A stretch of DNA of 64,000 bases, from assembly GCF_005239225.2 (NCBI RefSeq), contig NC_133302.1, positions 12,867,991 to 12,931,990 on the forward strand, read 5' to 3'. This DNA comes from Populus alba. Taxonomy: Eukaryota > Streptophyta > Magnoliopsida > Malpighiales > Salicaceae. Position 1 is the first letter of the stretch. The number at the start of each line of letters is the position of its first letter. A program made the position numbers and the translations under genes. Under the pieces are notes generated by a model. That model did not search any database. It saw nothing but the letters and a program-made list of their open reading frames with translations, and was not told the origin of the DNA. Below are positions 12,558-25,162 of this stretch, piece after piece.

Positions 12558-13200
12558 TATTATATTTTTTTTTTAAATAATTTTTAAATTTAAATGTAAA
12601 TTAATATCCATTCTTTCTTTTATTTTGTTTATTTAGACTCTTTTAAATAGCGGTTATTTTTTCGTTATTTTATATGCATTTAACTTTTTTAAGAGATGTT
12701 TCTAATTTAATTATAATTTTTTTATGTTTTATATCAATAAATTTTATATTAAAAAATTGTAAAAAATTATTTTTAGATAATATTTTAAATATATATAACT
12801 TTGCATAATATGTTTTTACCTTTTATTTTATTTAATCAATTTTATATATTTTTATTTTTATTATAATTTAATTAAATAAAAAATTAATTTTTATAAATAA
12901 GGTTCTTAAACACGACTACTTTAAAGATCCAAGTTATGAGAATTAATATCTTGGTTTATATATGCTTTTAATTTTTTTGATTTTTATCTTTATATATTGT
13001 TAATAACTTTTTATATATTTTTTTATTGTACATAATTTTTAATTTAATATATTAAATATGTACATAAGTTTTTTAATTTTTTATATAAAAAATAGATTGA
13101 AAAAAATCTGTATATTTATTATTATTTTTTTTTTATGAAAAAGATCTGACTTGAAATAGGCAGTGTGTGTGTGTGTATGTTTATATATATAATACCCGTA
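11827..13200. other. AT-rich intergenic DNA upstream of the hydrolase gene
   Basis: No gene was seen. It holds an (AT)n microsatellite at about 12521-12561, long T/A-rich stretches to 13140, and a short (TG)n tract at 13164-13176. The promoter of the downstream plus-strand gene should lie in the last few hundred bases; a TATATATA-rich stretch at about 13181-13192 is a possible TATA region. Confidence 0.45.
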
Positions 13201-13468
13201 GCAGCAGCAGCAAACTAGCCAGTGAAAAAATAAAAAGATGACTCGATACACACAGTGTATTCTGCTGGGTTTAACCTAAATCGTAGAGGCAGGAGAAGTG
13301 CGCATCTCAATTGATCATTTCGTGGTGATCGGTTTCTGAACAACTGCACAGGTTTAGCTTCTCCCCGAACCATGATTCTTATTCTATTTTTTTAGGCTAA
13401 AGTTTTCATATGTATAATAATAATGGTAATAATCTAGGGTTTGAATTGCAGGTAGAGTAATTGACTTG

Positions 13469-16400
13469 ATGGATTTGAATTGGCTTAGTGCCATATTAGT
13501 TGGGGCAGGCTGCCTTGCTTTAGGTTACTGCATTGGGACACGCTGCCCTTCATTCATCTTTTTAAGGTTAACACCAAAAGTGCTTAAAGACACCAAAACC
13601 AACCCTAGTCCTCATGGGAACAAGAAAAACAAGTCCAAAGAACCATTTGAGATTGATAAGCTGGCTGATATTCTTGATGATTTCAAGATGGTAATGCCTT
13701 TTTTTTTCCATCTGAAAAATGAAGTATGTCCTCATTACTATTTCCTTATATGATTTTTTTTATTTCTTTATCCTTTTTAATGTAGGTGTTGGTTGTCAGA
13801 AACGATCTTAAGATGGGAAAAGGGAAAATTGCAGCTCAATGCAGGTTGCCTTCTTTATTCTTCAGGAGCTGTCTATGTGTTAGCTATTAGTTGGAACAAG
13901 GGAGCTATATCTTACTTTCTTTTTACAGAATTATTCCTTTTCTTTTTCAAAATCTTGTTAGATTTAGACTAAAGAGGCTAAAAAATGACATTCAAATTCG
14001 CTAGAGTAAACTAGTTTTAGCTGATTCTTGAATTACTTTCTGGGTCCAGAGGCTGTTCTCTTCTCTGTAGAATAGATAGACAGTTCTAGAGATAGAAGCA
14101 AACAACTTTAAAGATAGCTGATTATTCTTTTTTTATGAACCCAAATCAATTATGATATCAGTTATTGACATCATTTGTATAACAATTCATCAGTAGAAAC
14201 TTTATTAATTGGTGGTTTGGCAATTGAGAGATTATCTGATTATCAAGAAATCCTATGATGGCTGATTTTCTAGCTTGTTGACCACTGAGAGCATCTACTG
14301 AATAGCTTCTTAACTAATTGTCAAGGGAACAACCAACTACAGCCTGGTTTTGTGTACAAGTAACACGATAATATATGATTAAATTGTTTTATGATATTGG
14401 CATGTTGGCATATGAAGAACAACATTGAGACATTTAGCAAGTGAATTTAGAAGTGGAAAATTTTCCAATAGTAAAAATGGCCTTGGCTAGTGTTTTCAGA
14501 TATGGTAAGTTTGGATTATTTAGTTTCACAAAAGTTGGGTTACAAATCTGCTTTACTGGGTATGCTGTGGTTCATGGCCTCTTTTGCATCCCAACACCTA
14601 CCAACTTATTGAATGTTACCTTGAATGTCGCATAACTATATGGCTTATAGATCCTGTTGAGAAGTTATCGATTTGGATCTATATTTCAGTCTCATTTATT
14701 TGGTGAAGCAGTTTCCACCAGCCTCATTTATTTGGTGAAGCAGTTTCCACCAGGGACAGAGGGTCTACTTTTACCCTATTGTTTTGCCGCAATTGTTGTC
14801 TGATTAAAATATGGTCTTAGATAGGGGTGTTCACGGTCCGGTTCGGTCCGGTTTTAACCAAAAAATTCAACTGAATCAGAAAATAGCATTCCTGGTTAAT
14901 ATAACCCGAACTGAACCGATAACAGGTTCAAACCGAACCGGTTTTGTTCGGTTCGGATCAGTTTTCTAACATTAAAAATCTGAAAAACTGAAATGTTTTT
15001 GCTACTACCATTCTTGCAAGGTGACCATGAAATAAACCAGAGAACAGGAGGCTGATTTGCCACTCACAATAAGCGTCTCAATCAACGAGATTCTAATAAG
15101 AACTGGTTTGACCTGCTTGTTCGCTAAAGCCTGTCACGTTAGGCTAGCGATCTTTCTTCAAGAGATGAGCGGCATGGTATAAGGCTCGACTCACTTATAG
15201 GAGAAGTGACCATAAAATAAACCAGAGATTTAATGTTAACATATGAGAGAGAAGAGCACAAAGAGGAGGGAGGGACGGACGGGTGGGGCAGCTTGAAATG
15301 GGGGAAAGGGGAAGGGGGAAAGGGGAAAGCCAATTAAGAGCTATTTGAATAAAGTATGAGAATTGGAGAGGTGAAAGAGTGGGATCCATAGCTGTTAAAA
15401 ACAAGAAAGGAACCTTAACAAGATTCGAGAGTACATGAAGCGGGGGGGAAATAGAAGGGGGCGGCTGGAAAAAGAGAAAGGGTAAAGGGAGGGGGGGGGG
15501 CTGGAAACGTAGGGTTAGGATATTTAGGTTTAGAATGTTTTTTTTTATACCTTTATTTTAGATTAATTAAACCGGTTCGGTTTGGTCCGGTTCAATCGGT
15601 TTAAGCTTTTTTAAATCGGAACCGAACCGGATCGGGTGATTTTTCTTGTTTTTTAATCGGTTTATTCGGTTTTTTCTATCGGTTCGGTTTTTTCGGTTAT
15701 TTTTTTTTCCTGTTTTTTCAGTTTAATCGGTTGGTCGGTTTTTTTGAACACCCCTAGTCTTAGATACCATATCCCCTTCTTTCACCTTTCCCTGTTTCTT
15801 TTGCACTGAGGCAGATTATTATTTGTTACTTTGATGACTGTTCGTTCTCCTGATCTTTAGTAAATAGTTAATTACTTGACACTGACAAGAGTCAAATTTT
15901 TTCCATATTCCTTTGAACGTGCAGTCCTCCTATTCAATGATAGATTAACATTAGCAAATCTCATTCACTTAATTTTCATATTCTTTTTCTACAATTGAAC
16001 ACTGTTTAAATTTTTGTGATTTGTCATTGGTTTTAGTCATGCAACTTTGGGCCTGTATAAAAAGCTTCTTAACCGAGCACCTAAGGCTTTAAACAGGTAC
16101 TACACTTGCTATTCTAAATGACATAGCCATATGGTTATGCTTTTGCTCCTCTCTTTTCTCTTTTGTGCCACTTCTTCTTCAGTTTCAAATATTTTGCAAA
16201 TATGCAGGTGGGAGATATGTGCTCAGCCAAAGGTGGTCGTGAAAATTGAAAGTGAGGAGGATATGCTTGTTTTGCAAGTCAGTATGTCAATTTTTTTGTG
16301 TGTCACCTCAGTTAATTTCATCAAATTGATACTATGGGATCATTTTTTTTTTGCTATTTCAAGGGAAAATAGTAGACAGTATCATCTAACTTGTTAGTCT

Positions 16401-19026
16401 ATAAATGGATGACAAATGAATTCCCGATGTGTAGTTTTATATGTTTAAAGCTACAAAATCTGTTCTCCTTATCTGGACACGGATATATTATGGATTTTTT
16501 TAGTCTTAGGTTAAAGGAATTTTCCTTTAGCCTTGTTTCAACCATCTTTCTTGATGGCAAGTTTAGGTTTCTAAGTGAATTTTTAAGCCGCCTCTCCCAG
16601 CTTATAGCCCAATTCACTACGCCTACCTTTGTTTTTACCGGTGCCACTTTGCAGCCTGGTGGTACATTGACCTATTCAGCCAATCAAACTGAATATCAGT
16701 TGTAGTTGATGTGTGCATCAGATGAGAACCCTAAAAAAATGGCAGACATCAAAATGAACTCAACAAAAATTTGGAAAGTTTGCTTAGTACCTCTTGATAT
16801 TCTTGGGAATGCATCCCAGTTGAACATCCAAGCTCATATTTGCAGCAAATTTCTCTTTTTCGAGGTTTTTCTCAACCATTGCATTTGTGTTTGCTGTTAT
16901 GCTAGTTAAATAGGTAAAAAGATCAACCAACTTATGATGCCTTTTTTTTTTTTATATATATAATTTTAAAGCTTCGTTGGCTAAGACTATTATCTATTTT
17001 ATTCTGAGTCTGATGTTTCAACTATGACCTTTTATTCTACTGGTTCTAGTGTTGTTCTCCTTTATTTTTATTAGGGTTTCCATAATTTGTTGTTTATCTG
17101 GTCTGATTCATTCTTGACGAATTCATTTTCAACTATTACAGGAGAGGGCAAAATCACTTAAACTACCAACCCATATTACTATTGATGCTGGAAGGACACA
17201 GATTGCTCCAAGTGAGTTGCAAAGCTGATTTTTATTTTATTTAGATTGATGATTGCTCATAAAATTTCATTTTTTTGGGAGTTATTTTTGCCTTGAACTC
17301 ACATGGAATGGTTTTTTTTTTTTTTTTTTGTAATTTAAATTTTAGGAAGATTGGTAATTCATGAGTTTGTAGAACAAACAGGATGTAGAAAAATGCATTT
17401 GAGCTGTAGTTAGTGTTGGGGTGGGAGGCAGTAGCAGGAATTTGGCTAAAAGATGGAAGCGAGAAACCACTTCAATTTTTTTGAAGCACAAAGCCATTTG
17501 GGATATTTTATTTCGCTTATAAATTTCCAAAAAGTATTTGTTGTGAAGTTAATGGATTAGAAACTTGGGAGTATCTCAAACCTCAGACATGCAGACCTAT
17601 TTTTGACAGTCTAGGTGATCATATTATTGATTCATTGAACATTTTAGCAGTTGCAAGTCTCTAATAATTTGATTGTTATTTTTTCTTAAATTAACTTGAG
17701 ATTTTGATAGTATGCATGTGTTTCTATATTCTAATGGCACAATTGAACAAGTGGGAATGGGATTAGCATGTTTCCTTGAAAACTGAAGAAAAACCAAGCT
17801 TTCTCGCACTTTGATTTTTTGGTTATGGATGTTGCTCCAAATGCCTGATTTGCTTCTTTAAACTCATTTATACCAAAAAGTCTGTTCCAACAAGCTTGCT
17901 ATCCAATTTACCTACAGTGCTTCTTTTGGTCTTTAACAAAAGTTGGACTGAAATTTATTTGTTGCTGTTGATTCAGATTCAAGAACAGTGATGGCTATTC
18001 TTGGTAAGAGTTTCCGTTCCAGTATGCTTGTGTCATATCAGCTATATGATTTGTCTGTGTTGGATCTATTTGTAGTTTGTTTGTTAAATTTGCTTTACTT
18101 TAGATAAAAAAATGGTCTATTAAATAGTAAAATTAGATGTAAGAATTTATGAACTACATAATCTAGCTTTCAGAAAATATGGAAATTATGAGAAAAAAGT
18201 AGTAAACATATTTTTACAACATTAACAATAGAAAATGTAACTTTTGACAAGTCAGCAAGTTTTTTACTTGAATTTTGTTGTTAACCTTCAAAGTTCCAAG
18301 TATGTAATTAACTGAAGATATTGGTTGATTCATGGCTTTTTTCATAATAGGGTGCTCCCAAATCTTATTTTCCAGAATATATTCAGTGTTATCCTTATAT
18401 GAACTCAAAAACTAACAAGAGAAACGATTTGGTGGAGCCTGCATGCTGTTAACCACGCTTCCATTCTCTAAACCTCTGTTTTTGTAGTCCTTTTTTTCCC
18501 TTGTAAATTCTATGATTCCTTGTGCTACTGGCTAAGAATAGGAGTGTGAAAAGAAGCAATGATAATCTGATATTTATTTACCAGTTCAATTTTTGCCTTG
18601 AGTTTCAGTAGGTAGTTTTGTTATTCTGGCTTGTCTGCCCATAACTAGTCCTTGGGATTGTTAAATTGGATAAAATCACTTCTCCAATGTTGTTACCAAA
18701 CAACTGTTGATTTAAACCTGGCTTTGGTTTGGTTATGGTAACATGGTGGCTGACTCATTAAGCAACTCAATGATCTTAAAATCATGATTTTGTCATTTCA
18801 AAATATGGGTTTGACGTACATGATTTAAAATTTAGCCCATGATACCGCCAGGAACTTGAAAATGGAAGTGTCTTTCAGATAACAAAAAAGCGAAGTAACC
18901 ATTGACCTGAAATCATTGTGGCGAGTACCTGTTTTCTTTTCTCTGAACTAATTCTTTCCTTCACACTAATATGCAGGACCTGTTGAAGTGGTTGATGATG
19001 TCACAGGTGGACTGAAGCTTTTGTAG
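13469..19026 (+). CDS. Peptidyl-tRNA hydrolase, PTH2 family, N-terminally membrane-anchored
   Basis: This enzyme hydrolyses peptidyl-tRNA released from stalled ribosomes, freeing the tRNA. Seven coding exons join in frame: 13469-13690, 13786-13844, 16037-16096, 16208-16277, 17142-17211, 17977-18003 and 18977-19026, giving 185 residues. All borders are GT-AG. Residues 5-23 (WLSAILVGAGCLALGYCIG) form a predicted membrane segment, as in mitochondrial PTRH2/Bit1-type proteins. A basic linker follows, and the catalytic domain starts at about residue 74 with VLVVRNDLKMGKGKIAAQC and SHATLG. The family's conserved lysine, aspartate and threonine correspond to K88, D152 and T156 (ITIDAGRTQIAPNSRT). 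The protein ends PVEVVDDVTGGLKLL, a normal PTH2 terminus. A 5'UTR intron probably ends at 13451 (GAATTGCAG/GTAGAG). The second coding intron carries the hAT element at 14822-15756. The gene looks intact; mitochondrial location is inferred from the anchor. Confidence 0.92.
14691..14753. repeat. 32-bp tandem duplication in an intron
   Basis: CTCATTTATTTGGTGAAGCA plus the following GTTTCCACCAG occurs twice in succession with a 32-bp period, without visible differences. It lies in the second coding intron of the hydrolase gene, just upstream of the hAT insertion. It looks like a recent slippage or repair event. Confidence 0.85.
14822..15756 (+). mobile_element. Non-autonomous hAT-type element, 935 bp, in the hydrolase intron
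   Basis: Identical 8-bp target duplications GTCTTAGA flank it at 14814-14821 and 15757-15764. The termini TAGGGGTGTTC and GAACACCCCTA are perfect 11-bp inverted repeats. The subterminal zones are dominated by GGTTCGGTCCGG and CCGGTTCGGTT motifs in both orientations, resembling multiple transposase-binding sites. The interior has purine-rich tracts (about 15240-15500) but no transposase. Perfect termini and target site suggest a younger insertion than its relative at 6500-7364. It lies between splice sites of the PTH2 gene and should be removed with the intron. Confidence 0.93.
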
Positions 19027-22000
19027 TAGCTTCTTCATTGAGGTGATGACCTTTAAGCCCTACTGACTGAGTTTTCTGAAGATCTCGCTGACAGTGAATT
19101 ATGTTCTACACATTTGAAGGAAAATTGATCAATCAATATATGAGAAAACCAGTCTGCAAGGCCTTTTCAAGCAATTTCTTGATCATTACTTTTAATAGTA
19201 CTTTTTGATGGTGGAAATTTTTTTGTAATTGCCCAGCCATGGTGGTGATTGCAGTACTTGGAAGTTATTTGCACAGAAGACGGGGTAACAATGATTTCCC
19301 TTGATTTTCTTAGCACAAGATTTGGCATCTCTGTTACTTTCTTAATTAATTGCAATGTTAGTTTGGTTATTAAGAAGAATGAGACAACATAACGATGTTT
19401 TGTGTTTTCTAGCGTGCGAGCCAAACGGTGGAAAACGACAAGTAAGAAGGTAAAAATTCTAATGCTCTTTTTTTCTTTGTGAAAATTGGTGGTTTTGATA
19501 CTTGGATTCTCAAATATAATCCTGAAATGTGATATTGGTTGAAATGAAAATAGTCCTTCATATGCGCTTTGTGTGCATATGATATAATAGAGTTGTTCAA
19601 GTTCTTGGAGAAGGATTTTACATGAGTGTTTAGTTAATTTCACTCATAAGATGAGGTAATTTCTTTTAGTTTTCATATATACAGTCAATATTGCATGGAG
19701 AAGGGCTTTTGATATGTCTGTTTTATAATAAAATGAATTGAAAAATATATAAATTGTTAAATAAAAAAGAGTTGTTAATATTACTAAAAGACTAGAGTAA
19801 AGAGTGGTTTTTCCAATGAATATCTTATTTAAAAACACAACTTTTTTTATCATGAATATAAGTGTAAGAAAATGAAAGATAATTTACAATAATTTTTTTA
19901 AAAATATTATGAAATTATAAAAAGAATTGAAAATATTAATTGTTAATTAAAAAATTAACCTAAATATATTTTTTTTAAAAAATGAGAGAATGTATTAATT
20001 AAAAAAATTAAAAATAATAAAATTTTAAAAAGTTTGTGCGTGTCTCTAATAATTTTTTTTTTAAATCAAGTAAAACACTATCCAGGCTATATATTTAAAC
20101 CCACGAGCATTGTGGATTGGCAAATCAATATTATTTTTGGTTTATTTTCTTTTTGTTTTTGTCCTTGGATTGGAGCTCTTTGTTTTTTAATTTTTTCCTT
20201 TGTCCTGTTTTCCTTCTTCTTCTTTTTTTTTTTTTTTTTTATTTTTTTTTTTTGTTTTGCTCATTAGTCTAGTGCTCCTGTTATTTTGTCATTGATTTAT
20301 TATTATTATTATTATTAGAAAATAAACTGAAACAACTAGGTTGTTCACTATAGATTTATTGTTTCTCCTTAATAAAAACACTAGAGCATAAAATGCTTTT
20401 AACAGATAAGATGAGATCATCTGCTAAGGCGAACAAGTGTCTTCCGTTAAAAATAAAAAGAAAAACTAAAGAGGACGTGTTTTCTTTTTCTCCACTCTAT
20501 TTTCTTTTTCTTTTTTATTTTAATGGAAGACATGTTGCTCACGTACTTAACAAATGACGTGCTGTCTGTTAGGGTATTTTATGATCATTGAAGGTGATTG
20601 AAAATTAAGGTTTAAATTTTTGAATTCAAAAAACTTATTTTCAATTTGTTTTCAACTTAAAAACATTTAAAAGACATTTTAGAGGCATTTTTATTTTTCT
20701 AAAACACCCTCTAATCAATTCAAAAGTCTAAAATCAAACCAAATTAAAATAAAACTTACGAGTTTAATTTATTGTTTTAGCATGTTTAAGGTTGAAACCG
20801 CTTTTATTAAATTTCATTTTCAAAGATGAATTCATTAACACTGAGTTCTGATTTTTTTGGCCAAAATATAATTGAGGAAAGACTTTTTCCCCCCTTTTTT
20901 CCGGACAATTTTCTCTCTCATCTCTTAATATTCAAAGATTGAAATGTGATAAAAATAAAAGTTTCAGATTGAAATATAAAAAAGTTTAAACCATAGGGAC
21001 CAAATGTATAATTTAAAATTTGAGGGATGGAAATTAAAGTTTTTCATGTCTTTTAACAAAATAGCTATTTAATTTATTTTACATATTTTCATTTTTTTTT
21101 GGTTTAACAATAATCTAAAATTTTATTTTGTAAAATCAAGTTTTAATTTAATGCTGTTTAATAACATATCAAATATGCAAGAACATGCAGATAGAAATAA
21201 ATGTCAGCACAAAAAATCATGCCGACATAACTTGTAAGGATGAGACTGAAAAATAGAAAGTTCAATGACCTAAAGGAAAAAAAAATAAATAGAAAGTTTC
21301 AGTGATTAAGAAAGAAAGAAATGTCCATAAAGAGACGTGAATAATGAAATGTAAGAAGATGACTAGTGTGTGTAATGAAAAACCGATCTCTTAATGTATA
21401 ATTTCAAAATTTCAATCCAGGTGGTAGTAAGATTTGTAAGGATATATATATTTTTTAAAATATCCACGTGCCATTAAATGAGTTCTGAAATATAATATTT
21501 CAAAAATAACTTTATATGTTACAAGTAATTGTACATTTAAAGTTAAGCTAAAAGAATTTTAGAAATAGTTTAACTTGTCAAGTTTTAATAATTATGAATT
21601 TAAATCTTCTCAGAACCATTAAACACTTATATAATTATTAATTTTAGGGTTTGTAAGATTAATTAAAGTGTATAAACTAGCCCAAACATCTATGTTAATT
21701 AAACTAAAAAAAAATCATATTAATTATATAGGATGAATAAATGCTTTTGAATATCTTAGTTTATGAACGCACATGGCACTATATTTTAATTTTATTTTTG
21801 AATGACTATAGAATAGAGATATTTTATATTTTGACTCTAAAGTTCTATTGGTAGAAATCATACGGCAGAAGCAATTGGAAAGGAGACAAAAACTTTACCA
21901 TCTCCAATAGATACATACTTTCGTCATTGAATACATTTTCAACATCTCAAAGATATATGACTATTCATGATTTTAGTTCAAGAATATCTTTGCCTGACTA

Positions 22001-24119
22001 TAGCTTTTGATTTGTAAGATCTTTGGAATTTAACAAATTTTCAGAAATAAAATTCAAATTTAACATTATATACATTCCAATTGTCACTACCTTCAATCAA
22101 ATATATCCAAAATGTAAAATAAATTAAAAAAAAAAACTAATTTCAAACATTCATCCAGTCCTTAAAAAAAGTTATAAACAAAAATTTAGGTAAAGATATT
22201 GGTGGCTATCTTAAATTTAATCATAAAAAAAAACTATATTTCCTATGTGCGAAAAGAAACTAACAATATGTTTAGAATTCTTTAAATTTAATTTAATTTA
22301 ATCTAGAAGTTTTAATGAAATCTCATATTTATAATCATTTTGGGTATTAAGAATTGGATTTCAAATGGAATTTAATTTCTAAAAAATACACAAAAATAAA
22401 TAAGAGACTAACATTTACAAATCAGAAGAGAATAAATTTACGTTAAAATCAACCTTTTAAAATACCCATCTATCAATCTTGTTTTTAGAGACATTGAAGG
22501 AATAAGATGGAAGTGATGAGGGTAATATAAAAAATAAAATGAATTAAATTTTATCTTTTTTTAAATATGTAAATTTAAGTTATTTATCAATTGAATTTAA
22601 ATTAAATACTATAATTAAATTCAATTATAATAAAAAAATAACTTTAAACAGCACGTAAATGAATTTTCAACAATAAATAGTAGCTCTTGGCAATAAAAAC
22701 AATAAATAACCCTCCTTTTTTGGCCTTGTTATCATCAACACAATAATGCCTTAAAAGTTGCCATTTGCTTTCTAAAATCTTCAACGGTTTTAAAACAGAC
22801 CTTACTCTGATATATAGTTTTAGTTGTTCGATTATTTATATATAATAAATTATTTACTGATTTGATTATATTATTGTGTTGTCACGGTCCTTATAGTCCT
22901 TACTAGTTAGTTCACCTGCATTTTTCCATGAATCAGATAAAAAATTAATTTTTAATTCATAAAAAAATAAATATTGTCAAGAAAAATCTCAATTGCTAAA
23001 TAAAAAGTTGACACATGCATTTAATTTTATAAATTGAGTATTATATATATAAATAAATGATATAAAAAAGCTCTTAATACTGACTAAAAACTAAATCAGA
23101 ACAACAAGAGATAAATATAGATTAAGATATTTAATTTTGTGTAGAAAAAAGCTATTCAATTTTTTTTATTTAATTATACATCAATAATTTTTTTTTTAAA
23201 AAAGTAATAATTTAAATTCCATCAAAACAAAATAATTTGGTGTTGTAATTTCTTTTTTTCTTATCATTCTGTTTTCCTCGACAACAAAAAAATATAGGCT
23301 TTCTATTCTATGTGTTTTTTTTTTTTTTTATTAAACCGAAAGCAATTAGAATAAGTAAATAAAACAAAATTGGAAGATTTGAAATAAATATTAAAAAAAT
23401 ATATCTCTCTAATTAAAACTTCTTTATCTAATTAATGTGTTTTTTTATTATTTGTTTTGGAATTTTTTTACCTAATTATTTTTTTAAGCAAAACCTTATT
23501 AAAGCCAGAAAAGTAAGTTCTAATAAAAAAAAAATAATGTTTTGAAAATGACAACACCAACATATTTAAAAATGTAAGAATAATAGAATGCTCACAGGAT
23601 GTCATCGGAAGCTTTTTAGAGTTTTTTATTTATTTAATTTTATAATAATAAAAATTATACATGCATAGTATGGCCAATTAATATAATTTCAAAATAAAAT
23701 AAAATAAAATAAAGAATTATACCAAAAGAGTGTTCGCAAATATGATAAAAAATGCTATAATCTTATTTGAAAACTAAGTTAAAATAGAATGATATTTAAT
23801 AAAATAATATATTAAATATTTCTTAATTAATTTACTATAATAAAATTTAATTATAATATAAAAAAATTGTTTTAGAAAAAACCATAAAGTCCTTAACAAA
23901 AAAGCCCAAGTGCATCGTTTATAACAAAGGATGCTAGGCGCTCGTAGGACTTCACGACTAACCATCATTTTTTTCTCTATAAAATTAGTGTATGGCTCGT
24001 CCCCCATCTATTTCAAATAATAATAAAAAAAACAAAATAAACGATGTTTTGTCTACAATACAAACACCACATCATCTACTGCTTTTCAACTACCTTAGGT
24101 TGTTGAAAAGTCAAGTTTT
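19027..24119. other. Gene-free AT-rich intergenic region
   Basis: About 5 kb downstream of the hydrolase gene without any credible exon. The first hundred or so bases are probably its 3'UTR. Poly-T/A tracts (about 20221-20254), an (ATT)n tract at 20296-20317 and many short A/T repeats are present. Reading frames here are short and of low complexity. Confidence 0.55.
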
Positions 24120-24330
24120 AGGGGTATTTAAAAACGGGATTAACTAGCTTTTTTAAAAAATTTAAATTTATTTTTACTAAAAATTAAATTTTATTTTATG
24201 TTTGAGATCGTTTTAATGTGCTGATCTCAAAAATAACTTTTTTAAAATAAAAAAAAATCATTTTGATGCATTTCGGTATAAAAAATATTTTGATAAACAA
24301 CTGCAACCACACTTCTAAATAAAACCTAAT
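24120..24330. repeat. Diverged MITE-like repeat remnant
   Basis: The sequence GATCGTTTTAATGTGCTGAT followed by AAAAATAACTTTTTTAAAAT, with ATTTTGATGCATTTC, resembles the interior of the Harbinger-type MITE at 60560-60762 (AACGGTCTAAAAACATT, ATATTTTTGACATTAACAT). Clear terminal repeats or a target duplication were not found. The assignment rests on visual similarity of an A/T-rich sequence, so it is weak. Confidence 0.35.
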
Positions 24331-24655
24331 CTCTTGAACCAATAAAACCAATCTCTCAATCATTTCATCTCTTGAAAACACCAAAAATATAACCTATAAA
24401 CTTCAATAAAACAATGTATAACCTCAAACCAACATCAATCGGTTTTTATTTAAAAAAGAAAAATCACCCTAAATAAAAAAATAATCAAAAGCCCTGTACT
24501 ACCTTTTCCAATAAGATAAAAAGATAAAAAGACACCATAATAAAACTTTATCTTATCAAATAAGGCTTGTTGATATTTTATTTTTAAAAATATGATCAAT
24601 TAACAACTTTCTCTCTACTCTTCTATTTTTCAACAATTTTTTTTTCCACTCAAAC

Positions 24656-25162
24656 TTAGATACTAAAATATGACATAAATGAAGTTTCATATCAAAACTA
24701 AGAATCCTAAAACTAAAAGGACCAAAAAAGAATTATTAGGTGAAAATGAGTAAAGCCATGTTGTTTTGTCATGGTTTTCAGTTTGGTCCCTTGTTTTTTA
24801 ATTGTGTTTTAATAATACCTTATTAAACTATCATGTAATTAAGTTTTGAAATATGATAAAAACCTTTGAACCTTTAGGACAAGCAAAGATACTAAAATAT
24901 GACATAAATGAAGTTTCATAAAAACTTTAGATACTAAAATATGACATAAATGAAGTTTCATATCAAAACTAAGAATCCTAAAACTAAAAGGACCAAAAAA
25001 GAATTATTAGGTGAAAATGAGTAAAGCCATGTTGTTTTGTCATGGTTTTCAGTTTGGTCCCTTGTTTTTTAATTGTGTTTTAATAATACCTTATTAAACT
25101 ATCATGTAATTAAGTTTTGAAATATGATAAAAACCTTTGAACCTTTAGGACAAGCAAAGATA
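24656..25162. repeat. Near-perfect 236-bp direct duplication (period 271 bp)
   Basis: Positions 24656-24891 and 24927-25162 appear identical over 236 bp by eye, for example AAGGACCAAAAAAGAATTAT and CATGTTGTTTTGTCATGGTT in both. The 35-bp spacer holds a third partial copy of the opening words GATACTAAAATATGACATAA. The lack of differences implies a recent event. It is not coding. Confidence 0.9.

Noticed and set aside
15139..15404. Proline- and serine-rich frames
   Set aside because: They come from the purine-rich interior of the hAT element.
16391..16705. 104-codon frame inside the hydrolase gene
   Set aside because: It lies in a well-defined intron (16278-17141) and has no family resemblance.
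19167..19643. 158-codon minus-strand frame downstream of the hydrolase gene
   Set aside because: No recognisable domain, A/T-driven composition, and located in the probable 3'UTR and intergenic DNA of the opposite-strand gene.
20034..20267. Phenylalanine-rich small membrane-like protein
   Set aside because: It results from a poly-T tract and has no other support.
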